From Candidatus Hydrogenedentota bacterium (GTDB taxonomy: Bacteria > Hydrogenedentota > Hydrogenedentia > Hydrogenedentales > JAEUWI01), in contig JACPGE010000016.1 in the NCBI GenBank assembly GCA_016182605.1, forward strand, positions 1 to 64,000: a stretch of 64,000 bases of DNA, read 5' to 3'. Shown here in pieces: positions 1 to 8,536 of the stretch; the stretch's first letter is position 1, and each line of letters opens with the position of its first letter. The notes under the pieces were generated by a model. It searched no databases. It was not told the DNA's origin and saw only the letters and a program-made list of their open reading frames with translations. Both the position numbers and the translations under genes were made by a program.

Positions 1-116
1 GTATGCGCTGGACGCGCCAAGGCGGACAACGCATACTCGACCTGCGCACCTACGTCAAATCAGACCGATGGGACAAATTCTGGGGAAAATACAAACAACT
101 GCTCTTAGCCGCATGA
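1..116 (+). pseudogene. 3' end of a transposase, cut by the window edge
   Basis: An open frame enters from the left edge and stops at a TGA at 114-116. The last ~37 residues contain MRWTRQGGQRILDLRTY followed by a W-rich tail (DRWDKFWGKYKQ). This resembles the C-terminus of ISKra4-type DDE transposases (family ending GMRW..GA..ILdLR....g.We.fW), recalled from memory. The rest of the gene lies outside the window, so intactness cannot be judged. No terminal inverted repeat was identified in the 50 bases after the stop. Confidence 0.55.
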
Positions 117-167
117 TGCGGTAATAACAGAACTACACCCTTAAGATTTAAGATTAAACAAAGGAGC

Positions 168-989
168 CTACAGCGCGGCCATCGCGCCAGAGAGTCCAGC
201 GAAGACTTCCGATACAGGGAATTGGCCCGGGAATTTGATGAACTCCACGTGGCCATCCATGAAGAGCACATTGCTGCCGCCGGGCACGTGGTTGTACGAC
301 GAAGCGGTCTCACCCAGCCAATCCCAACTCGTCGGAATGGTGCTTTGCGCTTCGGCGGATCCGGCAGCGTTGTTGATATCGGTGATGAAGAAACGCTCGA
401 TACCTTCTCTAAGACGGAAAAATGTAAAGTCGCCCAGCACCGGATCGTCGTCGATGCTCAGATCGTCATCCGGATCCAGCAAGCCGCCCAGCAGTTGGAT
501 GACCAGATTGGAACCCGCCGTTACCTGCTCGTCATTAATGATCGCCCATCCCAGGTAGATGTAGCTGATACCGTCAAAACAATCGGGAATGGGATTGCCT
601 TCGGCGTCGTTGAAGAGGCCGGTGCCGAACGGGCCGCCGTCGTAAAACTCGGAAAAATTGTCTCCGTCAGACGGGCACATCATGATGTTGATGTCTGAGA
701 GATACTCCGGATAGATCGCGGTGCCATGGGGTGTTCCCGCGAAGGCCGCCACGGCGTCCGAGTTTGAACAGTAGGTCAACGGATCCATCACCGGCGGAAA
801 CTTTCCCCCTTTCGATTCGTTGGAATACATCTTGAAAACCAGGCCGAATTGCTTCAGGTTGTTCTGACAGCTCGATCGACGGGCCGCCTCCCGGGCGCGC
901 GCGAGCGCCGGCAGCAGGATCGCTGCCAGGATCCCGATGATGGCAATAACCACCAGCAATTCAATAAGTGTAAAACCTTGCCGTTTCAT
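168..989 (-). CDS. Type II/IV pseudopilin-like protein with DUF1559 domain
   Basis: A 273-residue protein that starts with a class III prepilin signal: [19 protein letters not shown], with cleavage expected before the Phe and a Glu at mature position 5. A hydrophobic helix follows, ending in [14 protein letters not shown] and then the [10 protein letters not shown] segment typical of the DUF1559 group. The C-terminus has [21 protein letters not shown], a variant of the H-X9-DG motif with one extra residue between His and Asp. The family is expanded in Planctomycetes, Lentisphaerae and Hydrogenedentes and its role is unknown; it probably assembles in or is exported by a pilus/T2SS-like machine. 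Start chosen at 989 because AGGAGG lies just upstream and the prepilin signal must be N-terminal. It lies 67 bp downstream of the TetR gene on the same strand. Confidence 0.9.
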   Translation of the reverse strand: MKRQGFTLIELLVVIAIIGILAAILLPALARAREAARRSSCQNNLKQFGLVFKMYSNESKGGKFPPVMDPLTYCSNSDAVAAFAGTPHGTAIYPEYLSDINIMMCPSDGDNFSEFYDGGPFGTGLFNDAEGNPIPDCFDGISYIYLGWAIINDEQVTAGSNLVIQLLGGLLDPDDDLSIDDDPVLGDFTFFRLREGIERFFITDINNAAGSAEAQSTIPTSWDWLGETASSYNHVPGGSNVLFMDGHVEFIKFPGQFPVSEVFAGLSGAMAAL

Positions 990-1056
990 TACTTCTTTCC
1001 TCCTGCAACTATGATTGCTTTGCTCTGTGTCGTCACGGTGTGGCAAACGCCACGGA

Positions 1057-1821
1057 CTACGCCCTGTCTCCATACCACTGTCCTTCGCCATACAGCCGCT
1101 GCGACTCCTCCGGAAACACGCTCTGGCGAATCCGCGCGAGGCTCTCCTCGTAGTCCCACTCACTAAAGAGGGGACGCCACCCATAGGCGTCTGCCGCACG
1201 ATTGAAGTAGCGCCAAACCTTGGAGAGCGGCTCCTTCGCATTCAGCGCCTGCTGCGCGATGCCCGATTCGATCAACGTGAATCCCCCCTCCAGCAAGCCC
1301 CAGCTTCCCAGCACGATCTCGTCCAGCAACTCGTCGTCGCCCGCCGCCAGGTCGCCCACGCGGACCGACTCTGCCAGAATGCCGCGCGCAATCCGGATCA
1401 CCTGCCGCTCCGCCTCCATCAAGGCCGCCACCCGCAGGGGCGATGCCTTCTGATGCACCGGCCCCATGGCGTTGTGCAAAATCTGGGAATCCTCCGCATG
1501 CAGGCGGCTGTACAACGAGATGCCCTCGGCGAGCGCCAGAAAGCGTTCTCGCGGCCGTCCCTCAAACGCCGCCCCCCGCGCCATCATGTCGTTGCGCCGT
1601 TCCAGGCAGGCCGTGGCAAGCGCCACGAGGATGTCTTCCTTGGAAGCAAAGCGGTGATAGACCGTCCCCTTCGGGCAGTTGGCGGCTTTCGCAATCCGAT
1701 CCATGGAAACGCCGTAGTAGCCCTGCTCCAAAACCAGCACCCGGGCCACAAGCAGGATTTCTTCATCGCGTTGAAGCAACTGGGTCTGTTTAGGAGAAAG
1801 TCGATGCACGGTTGGTTTCAC
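1057..1821 (-). CDS. TetR/AcrR family transcriptional regulator
   Basis: 254 residues. The N-terminal helix-turn-helix is clear: [20 protein letters not shown] then [16 protein letters not shown], the usual TetR recognition helix followed by the Tyr-x-x-Phe-x-x-K motif. The remaining ~180 residues form the variable ligand-binding/dimerisation part, which gives no clue to the inducer. It lies directly upstream of the pseudopilin gene (67 bp) on the same strand, so the two may share a transcript. The upstream space (1838-2172) may hold its own operator. A slightly long C-terminal tail ([16 protein letters not shown]) has no recognised function. Confidence 0.9.
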   Translation of the reverse strand: MKPTVHRLSPKQTQLLQRDEEILLVARVLVLEQGYYGVSMDRIAKAANCPKGTVYHRFASKEDILVALATACLERRNDMMARGAAFEGRPRERFLALAEGISLYSRLHAEDSQILHNAMGPVHQKASPLRVAALMEAERQVIRIARGILAESVRVGDLAAGDDELLDEIVLGSWGLLEGGFTLIESGIAQQALNAKEPLSKVWRYFNRAADAYGWRPLFSEWDYEESLARIRQSVFPEESQRLYGEGQWYGDRA

Positions 1822-2172
1822 TCCAATCTTTTTCGGGTGCTGAAATAGCCATTTCTGGACTTTTCGTCAGCTTTTAGTTGACTTATAGCTGAGAATACGC
1901 GAAGCGGTGCGCCAAGTCAAGCACTCTTTTCCGGAAATCGCACTTTCAAAGCTACTTTTCAATGAAAATTGCCCACCCCAAAAAAACAACCTTGGAAATA
2001 AAACAGGGAAATCACGATTGGACCCTCAGAATCGATTGGAATGCCTGGATTCCCACAGATACGGCGACCCATTCACCCAGGCGAAGGGGGCGCTGCTGCC
2101 GGCGTACTTGGCGGAGCGCTGAAACAGTGGGCAGAAGTGAATGGTGAGCCCGAATCCAATTTCGGCAAGGTG
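1822..2172. other. Intergenic space between the TetR gene and an unknown gene
   Basis: About 350 bases with no supported gene. The stretch around 1866-1893 is AT-rich and includes TTAGTTGACTTATAGCTGAG, which has a short dyad (CAGCT/AGCTG) and lies 45-70 bases upstream of the TetR start. It could be the regulator's own operator/promoter, but this is only a guess. The rest shows no terminator or repeat that I can support. Confidence 0.3.
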
Positions 2173-2640
2173 TTACGATACGCTGTCGAAGGCGCCGCAA
2201 AGCGCCTCGTAGTAGGCTTCCTGCTCCATCTGAACCAGGCCCGCGCCGTACTTCTCGCAGAGATTCGTATTGGCGATCTGGCCATAGTTGATGGCCGCGG
2301 CAACATAGGCAACGAAGAGCGGGAGCAACTCCGGGTGGTCCTCGAAGCGGGTGGCGATGTGAAGCTTGCAACAGCGGCCCCCCTCGTCGCCGTCGAAAAA
2401 AGGCTCGGCGAACTGATGCTCGTCGATACCCTCGTCGGAGAAGACCAGCGATGTGGGGTAGCGCAGACAATCGGGATCGGAGAGGAAGGCGGCCAGGTTG
2501 CCCTTGTCGAGCGGGCCGCCAAGTTTCGCCACCGTACGCTCGACCGCGCGCTCGGCATGATCGAGCAGCAGCGCATCGAGCGCCTCAATGGAGGCTTCTT
2601 CGCTCATATTCAACAGTGGATCGTCTGCGGGTTCGTGCAT
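2173..2640 (-). CDS. Unknown acidic protein downstream of the octaheme cytochrome
   Basis: 155 residues if the ATG at 2640 is used; a longer frame to 2724 exists but would nearly abut the upstream stop, and its first 28 residues look non-conserved. The protein is acidic, has no signal peptide or membrane segment, and matches no family I recognise. It has a lone Cys-Cys pair (GGRCCKLHIATRFEDHPEL) and an Ala/Tyr-rich helix (FVAYVAAAINYGQIAN). It is the last gene in the direction of the cytochrome operon, 99 bp after the octaheme gene, so it may be co-transcribed and could be an assembly or accessory factor. That link rests on position only. Confidence 0.6.
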   Translation of the reverse strand: MHEPADDPLLNMSEEASIEALDALLLDHAERAVERTVAKLGGPLDKGNLAAFLSDPDCLRYPTSLVFSDEGIDEHQFAEPFFDGDEGGRCCKLHIATRFEDHPELLPLFVAYVAAAINYGQIANTNLCEKYGAGLVQMEQEAYYEALCGAFDSVS

Positions 2641-2739
2641 GGCGGCATTGTCGCGTTTTGGCGGCGTGGTGTCAACAGGCAAGGAGCGCGGCGCGGAATG
2701 CCTTCCGCGCCGCGGCTCCTGCACTGAGTTGAAATGCGC

Positions 2740-4182
2740 TCAGTTCTTGTACCGATCCTGGAACTCTTTCATGCGCTGTTCGCGCTCGGCCTTCTCGGCA
2801 GGATCCATCTTGTTCAGATACCAGTTGTGGTTGCTGGAATTCAGAATCTCGTCCAGCTTGGCGTGAAGGGCATCCGCCGCCTGCACCTTTGCCGCATCGC
2901 CAGAAGCGCGCCCCTTTTCAATGAGTTCTTCGAGCTGGGGCACGAACTCGGAATAGAAGTGCTTGGCCACCTCGTAGGTGCCATGCCAATGCGTGATGTC
3001 CGGCCCCATCATGGAGACGCCATGACGCGCGCGGCGCCCTTCGTGGTGCCAGATTTCGTACCAAGTCCAGTCGATCTCGTTGGAAAACTCCACGGGCTTC
3101 ATGAGCGGCTTCGCGAGCGCCATGAGTTCCAGGCCGGGCTCGGCAAACTTCTGATGGTACAGATCCAGCAGGCCGTCGTACTGCAGATAGAACGAGGTGA
3201 CATAGTCTTTGTTGTGGCAATTGAGGCACACATTCTCCATGTTGGCGCGGCGCACCTCCCAGGACACGTCCGCACCAGGGAGCCCAAGCTTCGCGTCGGA
3301 GACTTCCGGGCGGATGGAGATGGCCGGGCGGTTGTTCCAACTGATGCGCATGCCCACATCGTGGGTGACCGGCTGGTCTTTCGTCGCGCTCATGTGGCAC
3401 GTGGCGCAGGTTGGCGCGGCGCTGTAATCTTCGCCCACCACCCACTTCGGACTGGAGAGGTTCATCTTGTCGATGTTCGCACGGAACGCGATGCCATGCT
3501 TGGATTCGTTGTAGATCTCGATCTGCGGGTGGTCCGGGCCCATGTGGCACTTGCCGCAATTCTCCGGCTGCCGCACCTGCTCCACACTGAAGGCGTGGCG
3601 CGAGTGGCAGGCGCTGCACGACCCTTCCGAACCGTCGGGATTGATACGCCCGATGCCGGAGTTGGGCCACGTGGCCGGGTCGAGCTTGCCGTTCTCCATC
3701 ACCTTCACTTCCGAACCGTGGCATTGCCAGCAGCCGTTTACCGCGGCCGCGGAAACGCCCATGGGGAACATGGGCGTGATGAAATTGTTGTTGCCCTCCA
3801 CCACCTCGGCGAGCGTGTTGTCCAGCGATCCCAGAATGCGCGCGGCCTTGGAGTGGTGAGAGGCCGTGAACTCGCCCACTTCCTTCTCGTGGCAGCGTCC
3901 GCAATCCTTGGGGCTCACGATCGTGGAGATCAGTTCGCCGTAGTGTTCGTACACGTCCGGATCTTCCTTCTCCGCCTTGTGGCACTCGAAGCAGGCGATA
4001 TTCCCGCGGAAGTGCTTGCTGTCGCCCCACTGTTCGTAGATAACGGGGCTCTCTTTCTTGTGGCACTCGATACACAACGCGGACTGGGGGGAAACCTCCG
4101 CGAGCATGTACCCGGCGGCGCCCGCGGGGCCGGCGGTCAGCGCCGCCAGCATGGCGAACAGCACGATCAGTTCGTTCTTCAT
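2740..4182 (-). CDS. Octaheme c-type cytochrome, hydroxylamine oxidoreductase (HAO) family
   Basis: 480 residues with a Sec signal peptide (LIVLFAMLAALTAGPAGAAG), so periplasmic. Eight CxxCH haem sites: CIECH 37, CFECH 64, CGRCH 94, CWQCH 151, CSACH 189, CGKCH 209, CATCH 259 and CLNCH 319. The distal helices after haem 8 carry WHHEGRRARHG and MMGPDITHWHGTYEVAKHF, the region of HAO that bears the tyrosine cross-linked to the catalytic P460 haem in ammonia oxidisers. Here that position seems to be Ile (GPDITHWHG), by alignment from memory. HAO relatives lacking the tyrosine are thought to work reductively (nitrite or hydroxylamine to ammonium). ATG overlaps the NrfD stop (ATGA), so translation is coupled. 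It is most likely the catalytic subunit of a quinol-linked complex. Confidence 0.88.
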   Translation of the reverse strand: MKNELIVLFAMLAALTAGPAGAAGYMLAEVSPQSALCIECHKKESPVIYEQWGDSKHFRGNIACFECHKAEKEDPDVYEHYGELISTIVSPKDCGRCHEKEVGEFTASHHSKAARILGSLDNTLAEVVEGNNNFITPMFPMGVSAAAVNGCWQCHGSEVKVMENGKLDPATWPNSGIGRINPDGSEGSCSACHSRHAFSVEQVRQPENCGKCHMGPDHPQIEIYNESKHGIAFRANIDKMNLSSPKWVVGEDYSAAPTCATCHMSATKDQPVTHDVGMRISWNNRPAISIRPEVSDAKLGLPGADVSWEVRRANMENVCLNCHNKDYVTSFYLQYDGLLDLYHQKFAEPGLELMALAKPLMKPVEFSNEIDWTWYEIWHHEGRRARHGVSMMGPDITHWHGTYEVAKHFYSEFVPQLEELIEKGRASGDAAKVQAADALHAKLDEILNSSNHNWYLNKMDPAEKAEREQRMKEFQDRYKN

Positions 4183-5447
4183 GATACCTCTCCTTTTATG
4201 GCCGCATCAGTGGCCCGGGGGACCCCTGAATCCTTCGAAAATGTTCCGTTCATGATGGGTATGGCCAGGTGCACCATCCACGAAAAGAGGAGCAGGCCAA
4301 AGGCCCAGATCCCGACGCACACAAGCACCTCGTTCACACTCGGCAGGTACTCGACGATATTCCCAAGCGGCGTGGGGATGAAGCCGGGAATGATGAGGCC
4401 CATGCCCTTCTCAATCCAGATGCCCACAAACGCAAGCACGCAGGCCACGTTGAGGAAGCCGCGCCGGCGCGCCACGGGCGGCGTGATGAGGATGGCTGCG
4501 GCGATGACTTCCATGACGATCGCCGTCCAAATCCAGGGCACGAGCAGATCGTAGGTGTGGCCGTTGTGCTCCAGGCCAAAGAAGAGGTACTGCGCCGACG
4601 CATTGTGAAGGGCGGCCGAGTAGAACTCCTTGAAGGCTTCACAGAAGAGCATGAAAAGATTGATGAGCAGCGACGCAGTGACAATCTGCCGCAGCAGGGT
4701 GTAGGCGTCTTCACTGACCTTCAGGTGGCTGAGGCGCTCCATGATCTGAAATGCAATGATGAGAATGCCCGGTCCGGCGGTGAAGGCAGAACCCAGGAAA
4801 CGCGGCGCCACGATCGCGGCGTTCCAGAAGGGGCGGCCAACGAGGCCCACATAGAGAAACGCCGTGACCGTGTGGATGCTGACGGCCCAGGCGATGGAGA
4901 TGAAGACGAACGGAACATAAAAGAGCGGCGTGGGTTTGCGCTTCATGTATTTCATGAAGAGCAGGTAGCCGCAGATATGGAGATTCAAGACCAGGTAGCC
5001 GTTCAGCACGATCACGTCCCACGAGAGCAGCGAGGTGGGAAAGTTGAACTTGCCGATCCAGGGAATCAGGTGCCAGAACCGATCCGGGCGGCCGAGGTCC
5101 ACCATGACAAAGAGCAGACACATGATGATGGCGGCGATAGCGAGCAACTCGCCATAGAGCACGACATCGTGCATGTCCTTGTTGCGGTAGATGTAGGCAG
5201 GAATGACCAGCATCACGGAGGCCGCGGCGACGCCGACGAGAAAGGTGAAGTTCGCGATGTACGCCCCCCAGGAAACCTGATCGGTCATACCGGTGGCCGC
5301 GAGACCATCGACAAACTGCCGCGTGTATGCGTTGCCGCCGATGACGGTGATTACGGTTAGGACCGCCATCCACAGGTAGAACTGGCGGGTGCCGTCGAAA
5401 CTCAATTGGAAGGCGCGTATCAGAAACCGGACGTATTCTTTGATCAT
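4179..5447 (-). CDS. NrfD/DsrP-like integral membrane quinol module
   Basis: 422 residues, about ten hydrophobic helices, belonging to the NrfD/PsrC family that exchanges electrons between the quinone pool and a partner ferredoxin subunit. Seen in the sequence: FYLWMAVLTVITVIGGNAYT helix 1, a conserved VDLGRPDRFWHL loop, and a C-terminal SWMVHLAIPIMNG. Start set at 5447 (MIKEYVRF), 10 bp after the ferredoxin stop, rather than the upstream ATG at 5501, which would overlap the ferredoxin gene. The stop overlaps the octaheme cytochrome start by four bases. Together with the ferredoxin it forms the NrfCD-type membrane half of the predicted complex. Confidence 0.92.
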   Translation of the reverse strand: MIKEYVRFLIRAFQLSFDGTRQFYLWMAVLTVITVIGGNAYTRQFVDGLAATGMTDQVSWGAYIANFTFLVGVAAASVMLVIPAYIYRNKDMHDVVLYGELLAIAAIIMCLLFVMVDLGRPDRFWHLIPWIGKFNFPTSLLSWDVIVLNGYLVLNLHICGYLLFMKYMKRKPTPLFYVPFVFISIAWAVSIHTVTAFLYVGLVGRPFWNAAIVAPRFLGSAFTAGPGILIIAFQIMERLSHLKVSEDAYTLLRQIVTASLLINLFMLFCEAFKEFYSAALHNASAQYLFFGLEHNGHTYDLLVPWIWTAIVMEVIAAAILITPPVARRRGFLNVACVLAFVGIWIEKGMGLIIPGFIPTPLGNIVEYLPSVNEVLVCVGIWAFGLLLFSWMVHLAIPIMNGTFSKDSGVPRATDAAIKGEVS

Positions 5448-5457
5448 CCCCGTGCCC

Positions 5458-6381
5458 TCACTTGTCGAAGTAGTAGAAGAACCGGGGGATTGTCCCCGCA
5501 TCTTCTTTCAGAATGTAGACCCGCTTGTTGCGAAGGATGAAGCTGATCTCGCTGTCCGGGTCGAGCATGTTGCCGAAGACCCGCGCCCCCGTGGGACACA
5601 CCTCCATGCAGGCCGGGTTCTTGCCCTGGCGCGTGCGGTGCAAACAGAAGTGACACTTCTCCACCACGCCGCGCGGCCGGATACGGTTGCTCAGGTAGCC
5701 CATCTCCGGGTTGATCTCTTCCTTCGGAATCTCCGGCTCGGAGAAGTTGAAGCGCCGCGCTTCATAAGGGCATGCCGCCATGCAATAGCGGCAGCCGATG
5801 CACCAGTTGTAGTCGATCACCGTGATGCCGTCGGATTCGGTCCAGGTCGCCTCCACGGGGCAAACCTTCGTGCAGGGCGGGTTCTTGCATTGCTGGCACT
5901 GCACGGGCATGTAGAATTTGCCGTCCTGCGGCACTTCCTCATGCTCGTAGTAGTGATCCGATTTCTCCACGTTCAGCGATCCGCTCGGCAGCTCCAGCAC
6001 CTTGATATACTGAATCCCCGGATCGTGCGACTGGTTGTTTTCTTTCATGCAGGCATACACACAGCGGCGCGAACCGTTGCAGCGCGTGAGATTAAGCGCG
6101 TAACCAAACTCGACGCCTTCAATGGGCTTGTAATCCTTGATGTTCACCCGCGCGCCGTAGCGCACGGCAATCTCCGTCTCCAGGCGCTTCATGATCACGT
6201 CCAGATCTTCGGGGCTGAGGCGCTTGTAGTGCTGCTGCAAGAACGCGCTGAGGCTCGTGCCCAGCTTCGAGTTGCGCAACGGCTCCAGCACGCCCGCGGC
6301 CGCCGCAATGGCCGCCATCGTGCCGATGCCCGCCTTCAAAAAACTCCGCCGGCCGCTCGTGGGCCGTATGGCTTCACTCAT
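5458..6381 (-). CDS. Tat-exported ferredoxin subunit with four [4Fe-4S] sites (NrfC/HybA/DsrO type)
   Basis: 307 residues. The N-terminus carries a twin-arginine signal (SGRRSFLKAGIGTMAAIAAA), so the folded protein is exported. Four cysteine sets are visible: CNGSRRCVYAC, CQQCKNPPCTKVCP, CIGCRYCMAACP and CHFCLHRTRQGKNPACMEVC, the pattern of NrfC/HybA/PsrB-like subunits that pass electrons between NrfD and a periplasmic enzyme. The ATG overlaps the stop of the upstream tetraheme gene (ATGA), and NrfD follows after 10 bp. The usual catalytic partner in NrfABCD would be the pentahaem NrfA; in its place this operon has the octaheme protein. Confidence 0.92.
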   Translation of the reverse strand: MSEAIRPTSGRRSFLKAGIGTMAAIAAAAGVLEPLRNSKLGTSLSAFLQQHYKRLSPEDLDVIMKRLETEIAVRYGARVNIKDYKPIEGVEFGYALNLTRCNGSRRCVYACMKENNQSHDPGIQYIKVLELPSGSLNVEKSDHYYEHEEVPQDGKFYMPVQCQQCKNPPCTKVCPVEATWTESDGITVIDYNWCIGCRYCMAACPYEARRFNFSEPEIPKEEINPEMGYLSNRIRPRGVVEKCHFCLHRTRQGKNPACMEVCPTGARVFGNMLDPDSEISFILRNKRVYILKEDAGTIPRFFYYFDK

Positions 6382-7004
6382 GACGTGGCCCCTTCTGACT
6401 CGTGGCGCCCGCCGCCTCCCGGACGCGCTTCAAAGCGCGAATAGGGCGGCGGTGGATCCGGGATCATGGGTTTGAAAGCCGGGTTGTGGGGATCGTGGCA
6501 CTGCACGCACAGCAGCCGCTTCGCGGGCTTCTCCGGGCCTTCCTGCCAATAGCCGTTTTGACGGCCGTGGACGCCCGCCTCCCACTCCCGGTAGGTCGGT
6601 CCGTGACACTTTGCACAAAGCCGCGCGGGCGTCTCTGCGGGAATAGCTGATCCATCGTGGTTCACATACGCGTTGCGGTCTTCCGTGTGGTGACAATTGA
6701 TGCACCGCGTGTTCATGCCATGGTTAAAACTCTTGTAGATCTCCGCGTGCTCGCCCTGCAGGTCTTGCTGGCGCACCGGATTCTGAAAGTCGGTGTGGCA
6801 CTCCGAACATTTGTACTCGAAACCTGTGCGGCGGTTGCGCAGGGGCCGGTACTCGCCACGGACCGGCGTGGTGTCGAAGACATCGCCATTTAGCGCGCGC
6901 GCATAGACCTCCGCAGGCATCACGGGCTCACGAAAACAGGAACTGCACAGCAAGAGCAGCACGGCACAGGTCATCCCGCCCATAACGCGGCCTGCTTTTT
7001 CCAT
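6378..7004 (-). CDS. Tetraheme c-type cytochrome, probable lipoprotein
   Basis: 208 residues from the ATG at 7004. A longer frame exists, but its first 43 residues are not signal-like. The start MEKAGRVMGGMTCAVLLLL is followed by a Cys in a lipobox-like position (LCSSC), so the protein is probably anchored outside the membrane. Four CxxCH motifs: CSECH, CINCH, CAKCH and CVQCH, plus extra His residues that could act as sixth ligands. The C-terminal 30 residues are Pro/Gly rich. First gene of the operon; its stop overlaps the ferredoxin start. It probably shuttles electrons to or from the octaheme enzyme, or plays the part of NrfB in nitrite reductase operons. Confidence 0.85.
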   Translation of the reverse strand: MEKAGRVMGGMTCAVLLLLCSSCFREPVMPAEVYARALNGDVFDTTPVRGEYRPLRNRRTGFEYKCSECHTDFQNPVRQQDLQGEHAEIYKSFNHGMNTRCINCHHTEDRNAYVNHDGSAIPAETPARLCAKCHGPTYREWEAGVHGRQNGYWQEGPEKPAKRLLCVQCHDPHNPAFKPMIPDPPPPYSRFEARPGGGGRHESEGATS

Positions 7005-7123
7005 TCGGAGTTGTCTCTGCACGTACACGAGCCTCCAGAACTCTAAGGGTAAAGCAACACGCCGGAATAGGCAAGATGCATGCCCTGAAATCGGAAGAGA
7101 CGAACTCACAGGAGATAACCAGT

Positions 7124-7152
7124 TTGACAGCAAGTGTTTATACGTCTATATT
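7124..7152 (+). promoter_or_regulatory. Predicted sigma70 promoter for the aminotransferase gene
   Basis: TTGACA at 7124-7129, a 17-base spacer, then TATATT at 7147-7152. The match to the -35 consensus is perfect and the -10 matches five of six. It points toward the gene at 7343, about 190 bases downstream. Confidence 0.55.
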
Positions 7153-7234
7153 CACTTGTAGACACACGTAATCGCAGACCCATGGAATGTCCAATTTGAG
7201 CACTTGTGCGCTTCCTGAACACTACATAGACGTA
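7141..7234. repeat. Perfect 9-bp inverted repeat across the promoter region
   Basis: TACGTCTAT at 7141-7149 and its exact complement ATAGACGTA at 7226-7234, centre-to-centre about 85 bases (eight helical turns). The left arm overlaps the -10 element of the predicted promoter. This layout suits a repressor that binds two sites and loops DNA, but no regulator gene lies beside it. Confidence 0.4.
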
Positions 7235-7342
7235 AATTAAATGTATCATTTGTACGCAAATCGCGACTTCGCATTGACGCATCGCATGCCACCTGGCACG
7301 CCCAGGGGATTTGGCACCCGAAAATCCGCTACACTCGCGCCC

Positions 7343-8518
7343 ATGAATATCGACACCCTGATCTTCGACGAATCCATACGCCAAGCCGCATTCCCGGTAT
7401 GCCAGGACGGTGCCTACTTCGCCCATGCAGGGGTCGCCCCCTTGCCTGCCGCTGCGGCGCACGCCATCCAGAATTTTCTGGACCAGGCCACCCGCGGCAA
7501 CCAGGAGAGCGTGCAGGCCATGGCCGCCGTGGATTCGGCACGAGTGCTCGGGGCCCGGCTCATCGGCGCGCAGCCGGAAGAAATCTCCCTGCTCGGCCCC
7601 ACGGCACTCGGCTTGAGCCTGGTGGCGCGCGGCCTGCACTGGAACACGGGCGATGAGGTCGTTTTCAACGGAGACGATTATCCGGCGAACGTGTACCCTT
7701 GGCGCTCCCTGGAGTCCTGTGGGGTGAAGCCGGTGGCCCTCTTTCCACAGCAGCCCGGGGTGATCGCCTGGGAAAACCTGGAGCCCCTGCTCACGGAGCG
7801 CACGCGACTGGTCTCACTCGCGAGTTGTCACTTCATCAGCGGCTACCGCATCGACGTCGACGGCATAGGGCGGCGCTTGCAGGCGCGGAACATCCGCTTT
7901 TGCGTGGACGCCATCCAGACGCTTGGGGCCTTTCCCTTCTCCACGGAGCACGTGGACTTCCTCAGCGCCGATTCGCACAAGTGGATGCTCGGCCCCGCGG
8001 GCGCGGGGATCTTTTTCGTGAAAGCGTCCCGCCGTGAAGAGCTGGCCCCGGCGCTATTGGGGTCGTGGAACGTGGTCTCCCCGAACTTCGTTGCGCAGAC
8101 CGCCCTCCACTACGAAGCGGGGGGACGCCGTTACGAACCCGGCATGCTCAATCTGCCCGGCATCGCGGGGATGGAGGCCTCCTTGCGCCTCCTGCTGGAT
8201 CTGGGAATAGCGCCCATAGCGGAACGCTTGCTGCACCTGCGCCGCTACACGCTGAAGCACGCCCGCGCGATGGGCTACCGGCTCTGCCTGGAAGACTGGG
8301 ACCAGAGCGATGCGGCAAGCGATGACGCGCGATCCGCGATCATGGCATTCACCCATCCCACACGCGATCTCACCGCCGATTTCCAGGCGCTCGCGGCGAA
8401 AAGGATGGTCACCTCGCTACGCAAAGATCGCGCGGGCACCGCCTACCTGCGGATCGCGCCGCACTTCTACAACACCGAAGCCGAGATAGACCGCTTGTTC
8501 GAAGTGCTCGCGGGATAG
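7343..8518 (+). CDS. Class V aminotransferase (PLP-dependent, cysteine-desulfurase-like fold)
   Basis: 391 residues from the ATG at 7343; a longer frame begins at 7241, upstream of it, but its extra residues look non-coding. The fold-type I signature is present: FCVDAIQTLGAFPF (Asp189 and Gln192 contacting PLP) and LSADSHKWMLGPAGAGIFFV with the Schiff-base lysine at about residue 213. The protein begins with DGAYFAHAGVAPLP, the usual 'N-terminal house' of the SufS/NifS/isopenicillin-epimerase group. No active-site Cys loop typical of true cysteine desulfurases could be assigned, and no SufE/IscU partner is adjacent, so the substrate is unknown; aminotransferase, epimerase and kynureninase-like roles remain possible. 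Confidence 0.85.
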   Translation: MNIDTLIFDESIRQAAFPVCQDGAYFAHAGVAPLPAAAAHAIQNFLDQATRGNQESVQAMAAVDSARVLGARLIGAQPEEISLLGPTALGLSLVARGLHWNTGDEVVFNGDDYPANVYPWRSLESCGVKPVALFPQQPGVIAWENLEPLLTERTRLVSLASCHFISGYRIDVDGIGRRLQARNIRFCVDAIQTLGAFPFSTEHVDFLSADSHKWMLGPAGAGIFFVKASRREELAPALLGSWNVVSPNFVAQTALHYEAGGRRYEPGMLNLPGIAGMEASLRLLLDLGIAPIAERLLHLRRYTLKHARAMGYRLCLEDWDQSDAASDDARSAIMAFTHPTRDLTADFQALAAKRMVTSLRKDRAGTAYLRIAPHFYNTEAEIDRLFEVLAG

Positions 8519-8536
8519 GGACGAGACGGCTGCGGT

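Larger units (their letters stand above)
7005..7342. other. Divergent regulatory region between the cytochrome operon and an aminotransferase
   Basis: About 340 bases with no gene. It has an AT-rich centre, a good plus-strand promoter (7124-7152) and a perfect 9-base inverted repeat whose left arm overlaps the -10 element. Both flanking transcripts start from this space. No FNR-type TTGAT/ATCAA dyad was found by eye. Confidence 0.5.
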
